Shown: positions 11,139 through 20,776 of the stretch, in pieces | Layout: each line of letters begins with the position of its first letter | Position numbering within the stretch: position 1 is the first letter of the stretch | Assembly: GCF_000384155.1 (NCBI RefSeq) | Contig: NZ_KB913031.1 | Span: 1,054,001-1,118,000 of the forward strand | Length of the DNA: 64,000 nucleotides | Origin: Methylophilus sp. 42 | Lineage (GTDB): Bacteria > Pseudomonadota > Gammaproteobacteria > Burkholderiales > Methylophilaceae | Reading direction: 5' to 3' | The notes under the pieces: generated by a model | What the model was told of the DNA's origin: nothing | The model's database searches: none | What the model saw: the letters and a program-made list of their open reading frames with translations, nothing else | Program-made: the position numbers and the translations under genes

Positions 11139-12824
11139 ATGAAAATTCAGCAACGCGTTTATTCCGACACCACCTTTGCAGCCCTGCAAACGCAAGGCTT
11201 GTCCCCCTTGTTAGCCAGGCTCCTGGCCGCAAGGTCGGTCACTGCTGAGGATTGGTCGTTGCAGGAAATGCCGCATTTGCTCAAGCCGGACGCTTTGACA
11301 GGCGCGGCTGACATGGCGAAGCAACTGGCAGATGCAATTGCGCAGAAAAAACGGATTTTGATCATTGGCGATTATGATGCCGATGGCGCCACAGCCACCA
11401 GTGTCGCCATGCGTGGTTTGCGGATGATGGGTGCTGAGGTCGACTTTCTGGTGCCTAACCGCTTTGAATATGGATATGGCCTCACACCTGAAATTGTTGC
11501 CTTGGCGGTTAAACAGCAGCCAGATGTGATTCTCACGGTGGATAACGGCATTGCCAGCATTGATGGCGTGGCTGCGGCGAAAGCGCTCGGTTTACAGGTG
11601 CTGATTACCGATCACCATTTGCCCGCCGAGCAAACGCCGGCCGCAGATTGTATCGTTAACCCTAACCAGCGCGGCTGTGATTTCCCGAGTAAACACCTGG
11701 CTGGCGTAGGGGTGATGTTTTATGTGCTGATTGCCTTGCGTGCCGAGCTCAAGCAACGTGGCCAATTAAGCGATGAGGGCGTTCATCTGGGCAGTCTGCT
11801 CGACCTGGTGGCTTTAGGCACAGTGGCCGATTTGGTGAAACTTGATGCCAATAACCGCATTCTGGTCAGGCAAGGGCTCAAACGTATCCGGCAAGGCCAG
11901 GCTAGCCCCGGCATCCTAGCTATTTTAAAATTGGCAGGCCGTGATGCTTCGCAAGTGAATGCACAGGATCTGGGTTTTTATGTCGGGCCACGCCTCAATG
12001 CCGCAGGCAGGCTGGATGACATGACTATCGGCATTCGTTGTCTGCTGGCAGAAACACCGCAGGAGGCGATGCAATATGCGCAGCAATTGCACGTGTTGAA
12101 TGCCGAGCGCAAGCAGATTGAAGCCGAGATGCAATGGGATGCGATGACGGATTTGACGCAGGATTTTCGTGATGATCAATATACGATTAGCGTGTTCCAG
12201 CCGGATTGGCACCAGGGGGTCATCGGCATTCTTGCCTCGCGCATTAAAGAGCGTTTTCATCGGCCGGTGATTGCGTTTGCTGATGCGGGTGATGGCTTGA
12301 TCAAGGGTTCTGGCCGCTCCATCGCTGGTCTGCATCTGCGTGATGCACTGGATCTGGTCACCAAGCAGCAGCCTGACCTGATTATCAAGTTTGGTGGTCA
12401 TGCGATGGCAGCAGGCCTCAGCATACGCGCCGATGATTTTGCCCGGTTTCAGCAAACATTTGAGCACGTGGTGCAAAGCCTGATCGATGCTGAAATCTTG
12501 CAGGAAGTACTGGAAACAGACGGTGCATTGGTTGCGCAAGAGATGACCATGCAAACCGCAGAAGCGATCGCAGATCAAGTGTGGGGCCAGGGCTTTCCGC
12601 AACCCGTGTTCTACGACACTTTTCAGGTGCTGCAGCAAAAGGTGCTGGGCGAAAAACACTTGAAATTACGCCTGCAAAAACAGCATCAGCAGTTCGATGC
12701 GATTTATTTTCAGCATGCCGAGTTTTTGCCTGAGCAGGTAGAGATTGCCTATGCCTTACAAGTGAATGAGTTTAATGGTGCGCGCAATTTGCAGTTGCAA
12801 GTCGTACATGCCGTGACCGCCTAA
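11139..12824 (+). CDS. recJ: Single-stranded-DNA-specific exonuclease RecJ
   Basis: 5'-3' exonuclease of recombination and mismatch repair. 561 residues from the ATG at 11139 (MKIQQRVYSD), which fits the family N-terminus; in-frame alternatives are TTG 11112 and ATG 11118. DHH-type phosphoesterase motifs are clear: IIGDYDADGATATSVAMR, LTVDNGIAS, ITDHHLP and ALGTVADLVKL. The DHHA1 part contains KGSGRSIAGLHLRDAL and KFGGHAMAAGLS, and a C-terminal OB-type domain follows. Mn-binding Asp and His residues are all present. Confidence 0.96.
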   Translation: MKIQQRVYSDTTFAALQTQGLSPLLARLLAARSVTAEDWSLQEMPHLLKPDALTGAADMAKQLADAIAQKKRILIIGDYDADGATATSVAMRGLRMMGAEVDFLVPNRFEYGYGLTPEIVALAVKQQPDVILTVDNGIASIDGVAAAKALGLQVLITDHHLPAEQTPAADCIVNPNQRGCDFPSKHLAGVGVMFYVLIALRAELKQRGQLSDEGVHLGSLLDLVALGTVADLVKLDANNRILVRQGLKRIRQGQASPGILAILKLAGRDASQVNAQDLGFYVGPRLNAAGRLDDMTIGIRCLLAETPQEAMQYAQQLHVLNAERKQIEAEMQWDAMTDLTQDFRDDQYTISVFQPDWHQGVIGILASRIKERFHRPVIAFADAGDGLIKGSGRSIAGLHLRDALDLVTKQQPDLIIKFGGHAMAAGLSIRADDFARFQQTFEHVVQSLIDAEILQEVLETDGALVAQEMTMQTAEAIADQVWGQGFPQPVFYDTFQVLQQKVLGEKHLKLRLQKQHQQFDAIYFQHAEFLPEQVEIAYALQVNEFNGARNLQLQVVHAVTA

Positions 12825-12922
12825 AGTGGGCCTCTGTGCGGCCTCTGGCTGCTAATTGCATTTAGCCTTAGAGTGAATGCCCTAAATACGGTAAAATACA
12901 GCCTTCATTCAAGAGGTTAAGC

Positions 12923-14023
12923 ATGGCTCGCCCATTTAAATCCCCTAAAGCCACTTCTGCGACACGTCCCCCTAAAGCGCCCCCAGCCGCTCCGGTAGAG
13001 ACGGTTGGCGATGAGGTGCCATCCGCATCGCGTTCAGGCCAGCGTTTACACAAATTGCTGGCACTGGCGGGCTTTGGCTCACGCCGCGATATGGAAACAT
13101 TGATTGAAAGTGGCCGTATCACGATTAATGGCCAGGTGGCGCAAGTCGGTGCGGTGGTGGATGAGCATGACATCGTCCGTCTGGATAGCCGCATTCTGCA
13201 TTTACCGTTTGAGGCTGAACTGCCGCAGGTATTGCTTTACCACAAGCCGGAAGGCGAACTGGTGAGCCAGGATGACCCGGAAGGCCGTGCCACCGTATTC
13301 GATAAGTTGCCGCGCATCAAACAAGGTAAATGGATTGCCATTGGCCGCCTGGATATGAACACCAGTGGTTTGCTGATATTTACCAACTCTGGCGAGCTGG
13401 CCAACCGTTTCATGCATCCACGCTACGAAGTGGAGCGGGAGTATGCGGTGCGTATTCTGGGCGAACTTAACCAGGATCAGATGGCTCAACTGACTCAAGG
13501 CATTGAGCTTGAAGATGGCCCAGCCAACTTTGAGAGCATTTATGCCAGTGGTGGCGAAGGCGCCAATAAGTGGTATCAGGTGGTGATTAAAGAAGGCCGT
13601 AACCGCGAGGTGCGTCGTTTATTCGAGGCCTATCACTTGCCGGTCAGCCGCTTGATGCGTGTACGTTTTGGCCCGGTGGCACTGCCGCCACGCCTCAAAC
13701 GTGGCACCATGCTTAAACTGGAGCAAAAACAGGTAGTCGCTTTGCTGGAGTGGGCAGGGTTACCTGTGCCACGTAAACCGCTCAAGCAATTGAGTCCACA
13801 CGAAAAAGACCGTGCCACACGCGTGTTTGTGCCTAAAGTGCGTAAACAGCGCCGCAGCTTGCTGGAAACTGCGAACGCCCCCGCCACGCCTGAGCAGCGC
13901 CCGGCACGCGCACCAACGGCTAACCGCCGTATTCGTCAGGAATCAGATCTGCTACAGGCATCACGCCAGAATGCGCGCCTGAATACGGGCGCTAAGAAAC
14001 GCAGTGATCGCGGACGTGGTTAA
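12923..14023 (+). CDS. rluB: 23S rRNA pseudouridine synthase, RluB type
   Basis: Makes pseudouridine (2605 in E. coli numbering) in 23S rRNA. 366 residues: a low-complexity Pro/Ala N-terminus (about 1-35), S4 RNA-binding domain (about 37-95, RLHKLLALAGFGSRRDMETLIESGRI), catalytic domain with the IGRLDMNTSGLLIFTNSGELA motif whose Asp is catalytic, then a basic Arg/Lys-rich tail typical of RluB. RluE and RluF are less likely because of the S4 domain and the long basic tail. The gene ends at a bidirectional terminator shared with prmB. Confidence 0.88.
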   Translation: MARPFKSPKATSATRPPKAPPAAPVETVGDEVPSASRSGQRLHKLLALAGFGSRRDMETLIESGRITINGQVAQVGAVVDEHDIVRLDSRILHLPFEAELPQVLLYHKPEGELVSQDDPEGRATVFDKLPRIKQGKWIAIGRLDMNTSGLLIFTNSGELANRFMHPRYEVEREYAVRILGELNQDQMAQLTQGIELEDGPANFESIYASGGEGANKWYQVVIKEGRNREVRRLFEAYHLPVSRLMRVRFGPVALPPRLKRGTMLKLEQKQVVALLEWAGLPVPRKPLKQLSPHEKDRATRVFVPKVRKQRRSLLETANAPATPEQRPARAPTANRRIRQESDLLQASRQNARLNTGAKKRSDRGRG

Positions 14024-14040
14024 GCTGTTTCGAGTTATAA

Positions 14041-14070
14041 AAAAAGCACTTCTTTTGAAGTGCTTTTTTT
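14041..14070. terminator. Bidirectional intrinsic terminator between rluB and prmB
   Basis: A-run plus GCACTTC, loop TTTT, then GAAGTGC plus a T-run (14041-14070). The A and T tracts on the two sides let it work on both strands, as expected between convergent genes. Confidence 0.9.
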
Positions 14071-14093
14071 GTGGTTAACAGAGGCTACTCTGT

Positions 14094-14996
14094 TTATTCG
14101 ATGTGCAAGCCTGCTTCGACCAGGTCTTCTTTCGTCAGCATAAACACAAACTGGTCGCCTGCGCTGGTATCCAGCCAGGTGAATGGCAAGTCCGGATAAG
14201 CGTCGTGCAAAGCGTCGCGATTGTGACCAATCTCGACCACGAGTACGCCGCCATCATTTAAATAGTCAGCCGCTTGCGTTAATAAGGTGTGCGTATGATC
14301 CAGCCCGGCAATGCCGCTGCCCAGAGCCAGCTGCGGTTCCTGACGGTATTCCGCAGGTAATTCTGCCATGCTGGGCGCGTCAACATAAGGCGGATTGCTG
14401 ATAATCACATCGTATTTACGGCCTTTGAGCGCGGTAAACATATCAGATTGCACGGCTTGCACCTGGTGCTCCAATCCGTAGCGCTTGATATTGATATTGC
14501 TGACATCTATCGCATCTGGCGAAATATCTACCACGTCAATATGCGCGTTAGGGAAGGTCTCTGCCAGCAATACACCCAGACAGCCGGAGCCCGTGCAAAT
14601 GTCAGCTGCCGATTCCACCATTTCCGGAAACTCTACCCAAGGTTGCAGGCCATCTTCCAGCAGTTCTGCAATAAATGAGCGTGGCACAATCACGCGCTCG
14701 TCGACGTAGAATTTATAGCCGCGCAACCAGGCTTCATTCACCAGGTAGGCCGTTGGCGTATGCTCGGTGACGCGTTTTTCGATCAAGCTTGCCAAGTGCT
14801 GGCTCTCTTCTGTGGTTAAACGCGCATCGAGAAAATTATCCAGCGTATCATGCGGCAAATGCAGCGCACTCATGACCAGCCAGACAGCTTCATCGTAGCT
14901 GTTGTCGGTGCCATGGCCATAAAAAATATCAGAGTTTTCAAAACGGCTGACGGCATAACGCAGCCAGTCGCGGATAGTGTGTAAATTGCTTGTCAT
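14094..14996 (-). CDS. prmB: Ribosomal protein L3 glutamine N5-methyltransferase
   Basis: Methylates a glutamine in L3 using S-adenosylmethionine. 300 residues: N-terminal helical domain, SAM-binding motif ICTGSGCLGVLLAE, and the signature NPPY in IISNPPYVDAP near residue 190. PrmC has the same motif, but the start (TIRDWLRYAVSRFENS) and the EAVWLV segment are those of PrmB. It lies one base after the dapE stop, so it is the last gene of an arsC-like/dapE/prmB operon. Confidence 0.92.
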   Translation of the reverse strand: MTSNLHTIRDWLRYAVSRFENSDIFYGHGTDNSYDEAVWLVMSALHLPHDTLDNFLDARLTTEESQHLASLIEKRVTEHTPTAYLVNEAWLRGYKFYVDERVIVPRSFIAELLEDGLQPWVEFPEMVESAADICTGSGCLGVLLAETFPNAHIDVVDISPDAIDVSNINIKRYGLEHQVQAVQSDMFTALKGRKYDVIISNPPYVDAPSMAELPAEYRQEPQLALGSGIAGLDHTHTLLTQAADYLNDGGVLVVEIGHNRDALHDAYPDLPFTWLDTSAGDQFVFMLTKEDLVEAGLHIE

Positions 14997-14997
14997 A

Positions 14998-16140
14998 TTA
15001 TTTTAGTAGTAACAGTTCCATGGTGCGCTTATAGGTTTCTTTCAGCGGTTCAATATCTGCCACCGCGACACATTCATTCAGTTTATGAATGGTCGCGTTG
15101 AGCGGGCCGAATTCGATCACTTCTTTGCAAATGTCGGCAATAAAGCGGCCATCAGAGGTGCCGCCTGTGGTGGATAGTTCAGGTGTCACACCATAGCTTT
15201 GCGTAATGGCCTGGCTGATGGCGGCTACCAGCTGGCCGCGTGGTGTGATGTAGGATTGGTTGTGCTCCCATTCCAGCGCGTAATCAAAGCCGTGGCTATC
15301 CAAAATGGCATGTACACGCGAACGCAGACTTTGTTCAGAGCTGCCCTGGCCATCGACCTCGGGGCAATAGCGGAAGTTAAACAGGATTTCGACCTCGCCT
15401 GGCACGACGTTGGTCGCACCGGTGCCGCCATTCATATTGGAGATTTGCCACGAGGTTGGCGGAAAGTATTCGTTACCATTATCCCACACGGTTTCCACCA
15501 TGTCTTTGATTGCTGGAGCGGCCAAATGAATCGGGTTTTTGACCAGGTGCGGGTAGGCAATATGGCCCTGGATACCTTTGACTGTAAGTTTGCCAGACAA
15601 TGAGCCACGGCGGCCATTCTTGATCATGTCACCAACCACTTTGTTGCTGGTCGGCTCGCCAACGATGCAGTAGTCAAAGGTTTCACCACGCGCTTGTAGC
15701 GCTTCAACCACCTTTACCGTACCTTCAATGGCAATGCCTTCTTCATCTGACGTAATCAGCAGGCCAATCGAGCCTGGGTGGTTTGGGTGTGCTGCCACAA
15801 ATTCTTCAATACTGGTAATAAAGGCTGCCAAAGATGTTTTCATATCCGCTGCGCCACGGGCATACAGCATGCCGTCTTTAATGGTTGGTTCGAACGGTGG
15901 CGTGTGCCATTGATCCAGCGGGCCGGTTGGTACGACGTCGGTATGTCCGGCGAATACGATCAATGGGCCGGTCGTGCCGCGGCGCGCATAAAAGTTATCT
16001 ACCTGGCCAAAACGCATACGCTCAATCTTGAATCCCAGCGGTTCCAGACGGGCAATCATGGTTTCCTGGCAGTCCGCATCTTCCGGTGTCAGCGAACGGC
16101 GTTTCAGGAGGTCAATGGCAAGATCCAGTGTTTTTGACAT
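14998..16140 (-). CDS. dapE: Succinyl-diaminopimelate desuccinylase
   Basis: Hydrolyses N-succinyl-LL-diaminopimelate to LL-DAP in lysine and peptidoglycan synthesis; di-zinc M20 family. 380 residues from ATG 16140 ([16 protein letters not shown]). An open frame continues 14 codons further upstream, but that part overlaps the preceding gene and is not family-like. Zinc ligands are visible in [22 protein letters not shown] and [10 protein letters not shown], and a C-terminal histidine in [11 protein letters not shown]. dapD, acting one step earlier in this pathway branch, is 2.7 kb away on the same strand. Confidence 0.95.
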   Translation of the reverse strand: MSKTLDLAIDLLKRRSLTPEDADCQETMIARLEPLGFKIERMRFGQVDNFYARRGTTGPLIVFAGHTDVVPTGPLDQWHTPPFEPTIKDGMLYARGAADMKTSLAAFITSIEEFVAAHPNHPGSIGLLITSDEEGIAIEGTVKVVEALQARGETFDYCIVGEPTSNKVVGDMIKNGRRGSLSGKLTVKGIQGHIAYPHLVKNPIHLAAPAIKDMVETVWDNGNEYFPPTSWQISNMNGGTGATNVVPGEVEILFNFRYCPEVDGQGSSEQSLRSRVHAILDSHGFDYALEWEHNQSYITPRGQLVAAISQAITQSYGVTPELSTTGGTSDGRFIADICKEVIEFGPLNATIHKLNECVAVADIEPLKETYKRTMELLLLK

Positions 16141-16144
16141 AGGC

Positions 16145-16498
16145 TTATTCTTTGGCAAACAGTTGGGCATAGTCGGCTTCATTAAAGCCGAGGGCGACGA
16201 TTTTGTCGTTGTTAACGACGATAGGGCGCTTGATCACCGAGGTTTTTTCTTGCATTAAAACCTGCGCAGAAGCAGCATCCACAACCGCATTTTTCTCGGC
16301 TTCAGTCAGGTTGCGCCAGGTCATGCCGCTACGGTTGACCAGTTTTTCCCATGGTTGCTGTTGCAGCCAGGATTGCGCGGTGGCATTGTCCAGCCCGAGT
16401 TTTTTAAAGTCATGGAATTCATAAGCAACGGCATGTTGCTCAAGCCAGTCGCGGGCTTTTTTGACGGTATTGCAATTAGGGATGCCGTACAGTTTCAT
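16145..16498 (-). CDS. ArsC/YffB-family thioredoxin-fold reductase
   Basis: 117 residues with the ArsC-like fold: [20 protein letters not shown] with a single N-terminal cysteine (C-N-T), and the SVIKRPIVV segment that precedes the cis-proline loop. E. coli YffB sits directly upstream of dapE in the same way (4 bases here), so this conserved pairing supports a YffB assignment over arsenate reductase. The physiological substrate is unknown; a glutathione-dependent thiol reductase role has been suggested for the family. Confidence 0.85.
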   Translation of the reverse strand: MKLYGIPNCNTVKKARDWLEQHAVAYEFHDFKKLGLDNATAQSWLQQQPWEKLVNRSGMTWRNLTEAEKNAVVDAASAQVLMQEKTSVIKRPIVVNNDKIVALGFNEADYAQLFAKE

Positions 16499-16510
16499 GG
16501 CGGATAATCA

Positions 16511-16576
16511 GGTAAAAAGCTTATTTTACCAGCCAGAAGTGCGGGCGTTGCAATTTATTGTTGCAACAGCACTGGC
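16511..16576 (-). terminator. Two tandem hairpins at the 3' end of the GGDEF/EAL gene
   Basis: Hairpin 1: GTTGCAA (16547-16553) pairs with TTGCAAC (16561-16567), extended outward by GCCA and GTGC pairing with GCACTGGC (16532-16576), with a bulge. Hairpin 2: GGTAAAA (16511-16517) pairs with TTTTACC (16524-16530). They start two bases after the 16578 stop, in the gap before the next minus-strand gene. Neither has a proper U-tract, so termination would be imperfect. Confidence 0.45.
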
Positions 16577-16577
16577 T

Positions 16578-18650
16578 TTAAAACAGGCTTTGCGTGGTCG
16601 ACTTCAACTGTAGTTCACTGAAAACGTCAAACAGGAATTTTTGCTCAACTGGCTTGGAGAACAGAAAACCTTGCATTTGGTCGCAACCGATGCTGACCAG
16701 GGCTTTGCGCTGGTCTTCGTCTTCCACACCTTCTGCCACCACATTCAAGTCCAGCGCGTGCGCCAGTTTGACAATGGCTTCTACAATCAGCAGTGCCGTA
16801 TTGGAGGCTGCTACCCCTTTGGTCAGGGTGCGGTCGAGTTTGACTTCGCTGATTTCGAGGTCTTGCAGATGCGTGAGGCTGAAAGGGTGCAGGCCGAAGT
16901 CATCCAGCGAGATTTTGAGGCCTTGCTGCTTAAAGTGGCGCAAGGTTTCCTGGAATTGCGCCTGGTGATGGATGGCATTGGTTTCTGAGACTTCCAGGAT
17001 CAGGTTTCGTGCTTCGACTTCATGTTGCTCAAGAATCGACTGTATGAGTGAACTGAGCTGTTTATTGCGGAATTGCTGGTTGGACATATTGACCGAAATA
17101 CTCAAGTCTATGCTGCGTTCACGTGCCTGTTTGATGGTGCTGCAGGCTTGCGAAATCACCCAGGCATTGATTTCTTCAATCATGCCAAAGCGCTCGGCCG
17201 CCTCAATGAAATTATTGGGCGAGAGCAGGCCGCGTGTGGGATGTTGCCAGCGCAAGAGGGCTTCTGCACCATGCACGATACGCGTCAGAGCATCGACTTT
17301 TGGTTGAAATAGCAACCTGAACTCTTGGTGCGTAATGGCTTGTTTGAGCTCCACGCGCGTTTGTTGCATTTCATCTGATGCTTGCTCAATTTCAGCATCA
17401 AAGAAACGATACTGGTTTTTGCCGTTTTCCTTGGCTTTATACATCGCTGCGTCAGCATTTAATTTGAGTTTTTGCAGGTTGCCATCCTGCGGGTACATGG
17501 AGACGCCAATGGAGCAGGAGATTTCGATGACGTGGTCTTCGATAATGAAAATCTCACGCAAGGCATCAACGATCCGTTGTGTCACGGTGACCACGCTTTG
17601 ATGATTTTCGATTTCGCTGAGCACAGCAATAAATTCATCGCCGCCGGCACGCGCCACATAGTCGCAATTGCGGATGGCATTGCTGATGCGTTTGGAAACT
17701 TCAATTAGCAACAGGTCGCCGATGTGATGGCCAAACTGGTCGTTGACCGGTTTGAAATGGTCGAGGTCGATATAGGCTAATGCCAGCGACTCACCATTGC
17801 GGTCACAGCGTTTGGCGCTGATGATCAGATGCTGGTTCAAGGCATCACGGTTAGGCAGGTGTGTGAGCGGGTCGTAGGCCAGAAACTTTTTGTTCACTGT
17901 CTGCGTATTGCGGAATGTCAGTTTGCTTTGCGTAATATCGACATTGCGCTCATAGAAAATCACCAGGATAAACGAGGTGATAAATAGCAGCACCGGTACC
18001 AGCACCAGCAACAGCATGAGGTAGTTGCCTGTCTGGTCAGTTGGCTGGCTGAGCAGCATATTGTTATGCACAATGCTCAGGTTAATGGCGGTGTGCGAGG
18101 CGAGGAAACCCAGTGCAATTTCGACCGAAAACATCCATTTCAGGCGATGCAGCGCTTTGCCTTCGTAGCCTTTCAGCCAAAGGATGGTCACAATCGCCAG
18201 TGCCGAGGTCAGGCAAGCGAGAAATAGCGCGAATAATGCGGTCCAGGTGTCAATGCGGATATTGATGGCACCAGCACTGATCTGAAAGAAGTAAGATAGT
18301 AAATAGCCGCTGACGCCCGCCGCCAAGGAGGCATACAGCAAATCGCGCAGCGGCAATTTCTTTTTATTAACGGTTTTGAGTAAAGACAGTGACAGCAGGT
18401 AAGCGCACAGCAGGCTGCCGATAAAATCGACCGGATGTTGAGTGATTTTGGGAAAGTTATCTGCTGCAAGCTGGTAACCGGCATGCAGCAGGAAAATGCC
18501 AGCAGCGGTGAGTGCAGCGTATTTTTTGAGCAAGGCATCATGATCTTTTGCCGCGGCGATACGCAGCTTGTCCACGAGCTTAAATGCAAAAAAACATCCA
18601 ATGACACTGGATGTGAAGAGCAGCAAAATAAGCATGTGAGTTGTGATCAT
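16578..18650 (-). CDS. Seven-helix membrane GGDEF/EAL cyclic-di-GMP enzyme
   Basis: 690 residues. About seven hydrophobic helices fill residues 1-230. A GGDEF domain (about 250-415) has an intact GGDEFIAVLSE site and I-site RNCD. An EAL domain (about 430-680) has EALLRW, NMSNQQ, EVSETNA, DDFGLHPFS, VKLDRT, AEGVED and QGFLF, so the phosphodiesterase residues are conserved. The helical part recalls MHYT or MASE-type sensors: His occurs in helices 2 and 6 (LLHAGYQ, ASHTAIN), but the MHYT motif itself is absent. It follows dapD on the same strand after a 230-base gap that holds a long hairpin. Confidence 0.9.
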   Translation of the reverse strand: MITTHMLILLLFTSSVIGCFFAFKLVDKLRIAAAKDHDALLKKYAALTAAGIFLLHAGYQLAADNFPKITQHPVDFIGSLLCAYLLSLSLLKTVNKKKLPLRDLLYASLAAGVSGYLLSYFFQISAGAINIRIDTWTALFALFLACLTSALAIVTILWLKGYEGKALHRLKWMFSVEIALGFLASHTAINLSIVHNNMLLSQPTDQTGNYLMLLLVLVPVLLFITSFILVIFYERNVDITQSKLTFRNTQTVNKKFLAYDPLTHLPNRDALNQHLIISAKRCDRNGESLALAYIDLDHFKPVNDQFGHHIGDLLLIEVSKRISNAIRNCDYVARAGGDEFIAVLSEIENHQSVVTVTQRIVDALREIFIIEDHVIEISCSIGVSMYPQDGNLQKLKLNADAAMYKAKENGKNQYRFFDAEIEQASDEMQQTRVELKQAITHQEFRLLFQPKVDALTRIVHGAEALLRWQHPTRGLLSPNNFIEAAERFGMIEEINAWVISQACSTIKQARERSIDLSISVNMSNQQFRNKQLSSLIQSILEQHEVEARNLILEVSETNAIHHQAQFQETLRHFKQQGLKISLDDFGLHPFSLTHLQDLEISEVKLDRTLTKGVAASNTALLIVEAIVKLAHALDLNVVAEGVEDEDQRKALVSIGCDQMQGFLFSKPVEQKFLFDVFSELQLKSTTQSLF

Positions 18651-18787
18651 AAAAGTTGCACGGTCATTGTGATTGTTAGTGGTGTGACTCTACTGCGTTT
18701 TGTTTCTTGCCTGCTGACTCTCCGTCCTTTAACACTCCGAATAACATAAAACGATGATCGACAACCCTATATCGAATATCGTCAGGT

Positions 18788-18859
18788 GAGAATCACTCTT
18801 AATATCGACCCGTCCTCTGCATAACTTGAGGGACGGAGTCGTTTTAAGGCGTGATTCCC
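18788..18859 (-). ncRNA. Long imperfect hairpin between dapD and the GGDEF/EAL gene
   Basis: Nested pairs: GAGAATCAC/GTGATTCCC (18788-18796 with 18851-18859; the one mismatch becomes G-U on minus-strand RNA), CTTAA/TTAAG (18798-18802 with 18844-18848), CGAC/GTCG (18806-18809 with 18838-18841), and CCGTCC plus TC with GA plus GGACGG (18810-18817 with 18828-18836). The loop is TGCATAACTT. The better pairing on the minus strand suggests it folds in the RNA downstream of dapD, in the leader of the GGDEF/EAL gene. I do not recognise a known riboswitch class. Confidence 0.45.
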
Positions 18860-18868
18860 AATACGCTT

Positions 18869-18889
18869 GGCGTTTAAGCCTTAAACGCC
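18869..18889 (-). other. Perfect hairpin across the dapD stop codon
   Basis: GGCGTTTAA (18869-18877), loop GCC, TTAAACGCC (18881-18889): a perfect 9-bp inverted repeat containing the dapD stop codon. It has no T-tract, so it may protect the mRNA 3' end or attenuate rather than terminate. Confidence 0.5.
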
Positions 18890-19708
18890 GCGTAATAATT
18901 CGTTGATGCCTACTTTACCCAAGGTTTTGGCATCGACTTTTTTCACGATGACTGCGCAGTACAAGCTATATTTGCCATCGCTGGATGGCAGGTTGCCAGA
19001 CACGACCACAGAACCTGCTGGTACGCGGCCAAAGTGGATTTCACCGGTTTCGCGGTCATAAATTTTGGTGGATTGACCAATATATACGCCCATGGAGATC
19101 ACGCAGTTATCTTCAACCACCACACCTTCAACCACTTCTGAGCGCGCGCCCACAAAGCAGTTATCACCAATAATGGTTGGGCCCGCTTGTACTGGTTCCA
19201 GTACGCCACCAATGCCAACGCCGCCGGACAAGTGTACGTTTTTACCAATTTGCGCGCAGGAACCGACAGTCGCCCAGGTGTCGACCATGGTGCCTTCACC
19301 GACATAAGCACCGATGTTGACGTAAGAAGGCATCAATACTGCATTCTTGGCGATGAATGAGCCTTTACGGACGATGGCATTAGGCACCACGCGGAAACCG
19401 CCTGCCTTAAAGTCTTCTTCAGTGTAATTGGCAAACTTTGGATCCACTTTGTCAAAGTAGCGTGTCACGCCGTCATCCATCAGATAGTTGTCTTTCAGGC
19501 GGAAAGACAATAAAACGGCTTTTTTAATCCACTGATGGGTTTCCCATTGCTGGGTATCGCCAATGCGGGTCGCTACACGCAATTTACCTGCATCCAGGTC
19601 ATCCAGCACAGAAGCCACGGTGGCTTTGATATCGGCTGGTGCATTGGCCGGGTTGATGTTGGCGCGGTCTTCAAAAGCCGCTTCAATAATGCTTTGACGT
19701 GGATCCAT
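18881..19708 (-). CDS. dapD: Tetrahydrodipicolinate N-succinyltransferase
   Basis: Transfers succinyl from succinyl-CoA to tetrahydrodipicolinate, the committed step of the succinylase branch to diaminopimelate and lysine. 275 residues, usual length. An N-terminal helical domain is followed by a left-handed beta-helix of hexapeptide repeats, seen in [24 protein letters not shown] and later turns. The start [18 protein letters not shown] is family-like. Its partner dapE is on the same strand 2.7 kb downstream, separated by the reductase and a GGDEF/EAL gene. Confidence 0.96.
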   Translation of the reverse strand: MDPRQSIIEAAFEDRANINPANAPADIKATVASVLDDLDAGKLRVATRIGDTQQWETHQWIKKAVLLSFRLKDNYLMDDGVTRYFDKVDPKFANYTEEDFKAGGFRVVPNAIVRKGSFIAKNAVLMPSYVNIGAYVGEGTMVDTWATVGSCAQIGKNVHLSGGVGIGGVLEPVQAGPTIIGDNCFVGARSEVVEGVVVEDNCVISMGVYIGQSTKIYDRETGEIHFGRVPAGSVVVSGNLPSSDGKYSLYCAVIVKKVDAKTLGKVGINELLRGV

Positions 19709-19782
19709 GATGTTCTCTTGTTCGATGAAATAGTTCGGTTGAATAACAGTAAACCCGAAATTTTAACCTAATTTTGACGGGT

Positions 19783-19810
19783 CAGGGGCCGCAGATGTCA
19801 GGCAGCCCCT
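19783..19810 (-). terminator. Hairpin downstream of the M48 protease gene
   Basis: CAGGGGC (19783-19789) pairs with GCCCCTG (19804-19810), 7 bp with a 14-base loop, 12 bases past the protease stop. On the minus strand the bases after it are not a U-run, so this is a terminator only by position. Confidence 0.4.
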
Positions 19811-19822
19811 GCCAGCAAGAAT

Positions 19823-20635
19823 TTATTTATTTTTGGCTGCGAGATAGAGCGGCATGACTTTGGGCGCTAACGCTTGCAGGTCTTTGATACGGTTTTCGCT
19901 GGAAGGGTGGGTGCTGAGGAATTCAGGCGGTGCCTCTTTGTTGGCTGCCATCATTTTTTTCCATAAGCTCACGGCTGCTTCCGGGTTGTAACCTGCGCGT
20001 GCAGCCAGCTCCAGCCCCATGCGGTCAGCTTCACGTTCCTGTTCGCGGCCGTTAGGCAATGAGAATAGCAACTGGCTACCCATGCCTGCGCCCTGCGCGG
20101 CCATGCTGCCCGCCGTACCACCGACAAAGGAGGCGAGGGCCTGCAGGCCAAATTGTTGTACATACGCTTGTGACATGCGTTCACGGCCATGCTCGCGCAA
20201 CGCATGGGCAATTTCGTGGCCAATCACTGCGGCCAGTTCATCGTCAGTGGCATTCAGCTTCTCGGCCAGGCCGGAAAACACCATGATTTTGCCACCTGGC
20301 ATGCAATAGGCATTGAGCTGGTCATTCTTTTCGACATTGACTTCCCATTTCCACTTGGCAGCATCGGGCCTGAATACGCCGACCTGGGCAATCAGGCGGT
20401 GAGAAATTGTCGTCACGCGATTCAATAATGGTTTATCTGCATTCAGCGTACTTTTCTTTTGTGCCTCTTGCAGCGTTTGGGTATAGGACTGCGCAGACAT
20501 TTTGTCTACGGTGGCAGAAGGTAATAGCAATAACTGACTGCGTTGCACGCCAGAGACGCTGTTGTTGGTGGTGCTGGCGCACGCGGTGAGCAATGCACAC
20601 ATCACGGCGACTGAAATGGTTTTTAAGTTAAACAT
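19823..20635 (-). CDS. M48-family zinc metalloprotease lipoprotein (LoiP-like)
   Basis: 270 residues from ATG 20635 (MFNLKTISVAV); seven further upstream codons are open but less likely coding. Type II signal peptide with lipobox LLTAC, so the mature protein is a lipoprotein, probably facing the periplasm from a membrane. Zinc site HEIAHALREHG (HExxH), third ligand Glu in EREADRMGLELAARAGY. Related E. coli proteins LoiP/YcaL degrade misfolded outer-membrane proteins. It stands alone between dapD and kup. Confidence 0.88.
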   Translation of the reverse strand: MFNLKTISVAVMCALLTACASTTNNSVSGVQRSQLLLLPSATVDKMSAQSYTQTLQEAQKKSTLNADKPLLNRVTTISHRLIAQVGVFRPDAAKWKWEVNVEKNDQLNAYCMPGGKIMVFSGLAEKLNATDDELAAVIGHEIAHALREHGRERMSQAYVQQFGLQALASFVGGTAGSMAAQGAGMGSQLLFSLPNGREQEREADRMGLELAARAGYNPEAAVSLWKKMMAANKEAPPEFLSTHPSSENRIKDLQALAPKVMPLYLAAKNK

Positions 20636-20776
20636 ATGTTCCCTCACTCGTTGCAATCATGCTTTATCGTATGGCTTGCATGATCCGTTGACACCAATCG
20701 GTCGCAACATCGCCTAGCAAGCTAAAAAGTGTATTTTACGCCCGGATGATTAACTTTAGTTTGCAATTTTTTGAAT

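Noticed and set aside
11925-12659. A 244-codon minus-strand frame inside recJ
   Set aside because: Antisense shadow of recJ; no recognisable domain and no ribosome site.
18788-18859. A known riboswitch before the GGDEF/EAL gene
   Set aside because: The fold is a single extended hairpin with no conserved ligand-binding junction I could recognise, so it is kept only as an unnamed structure.
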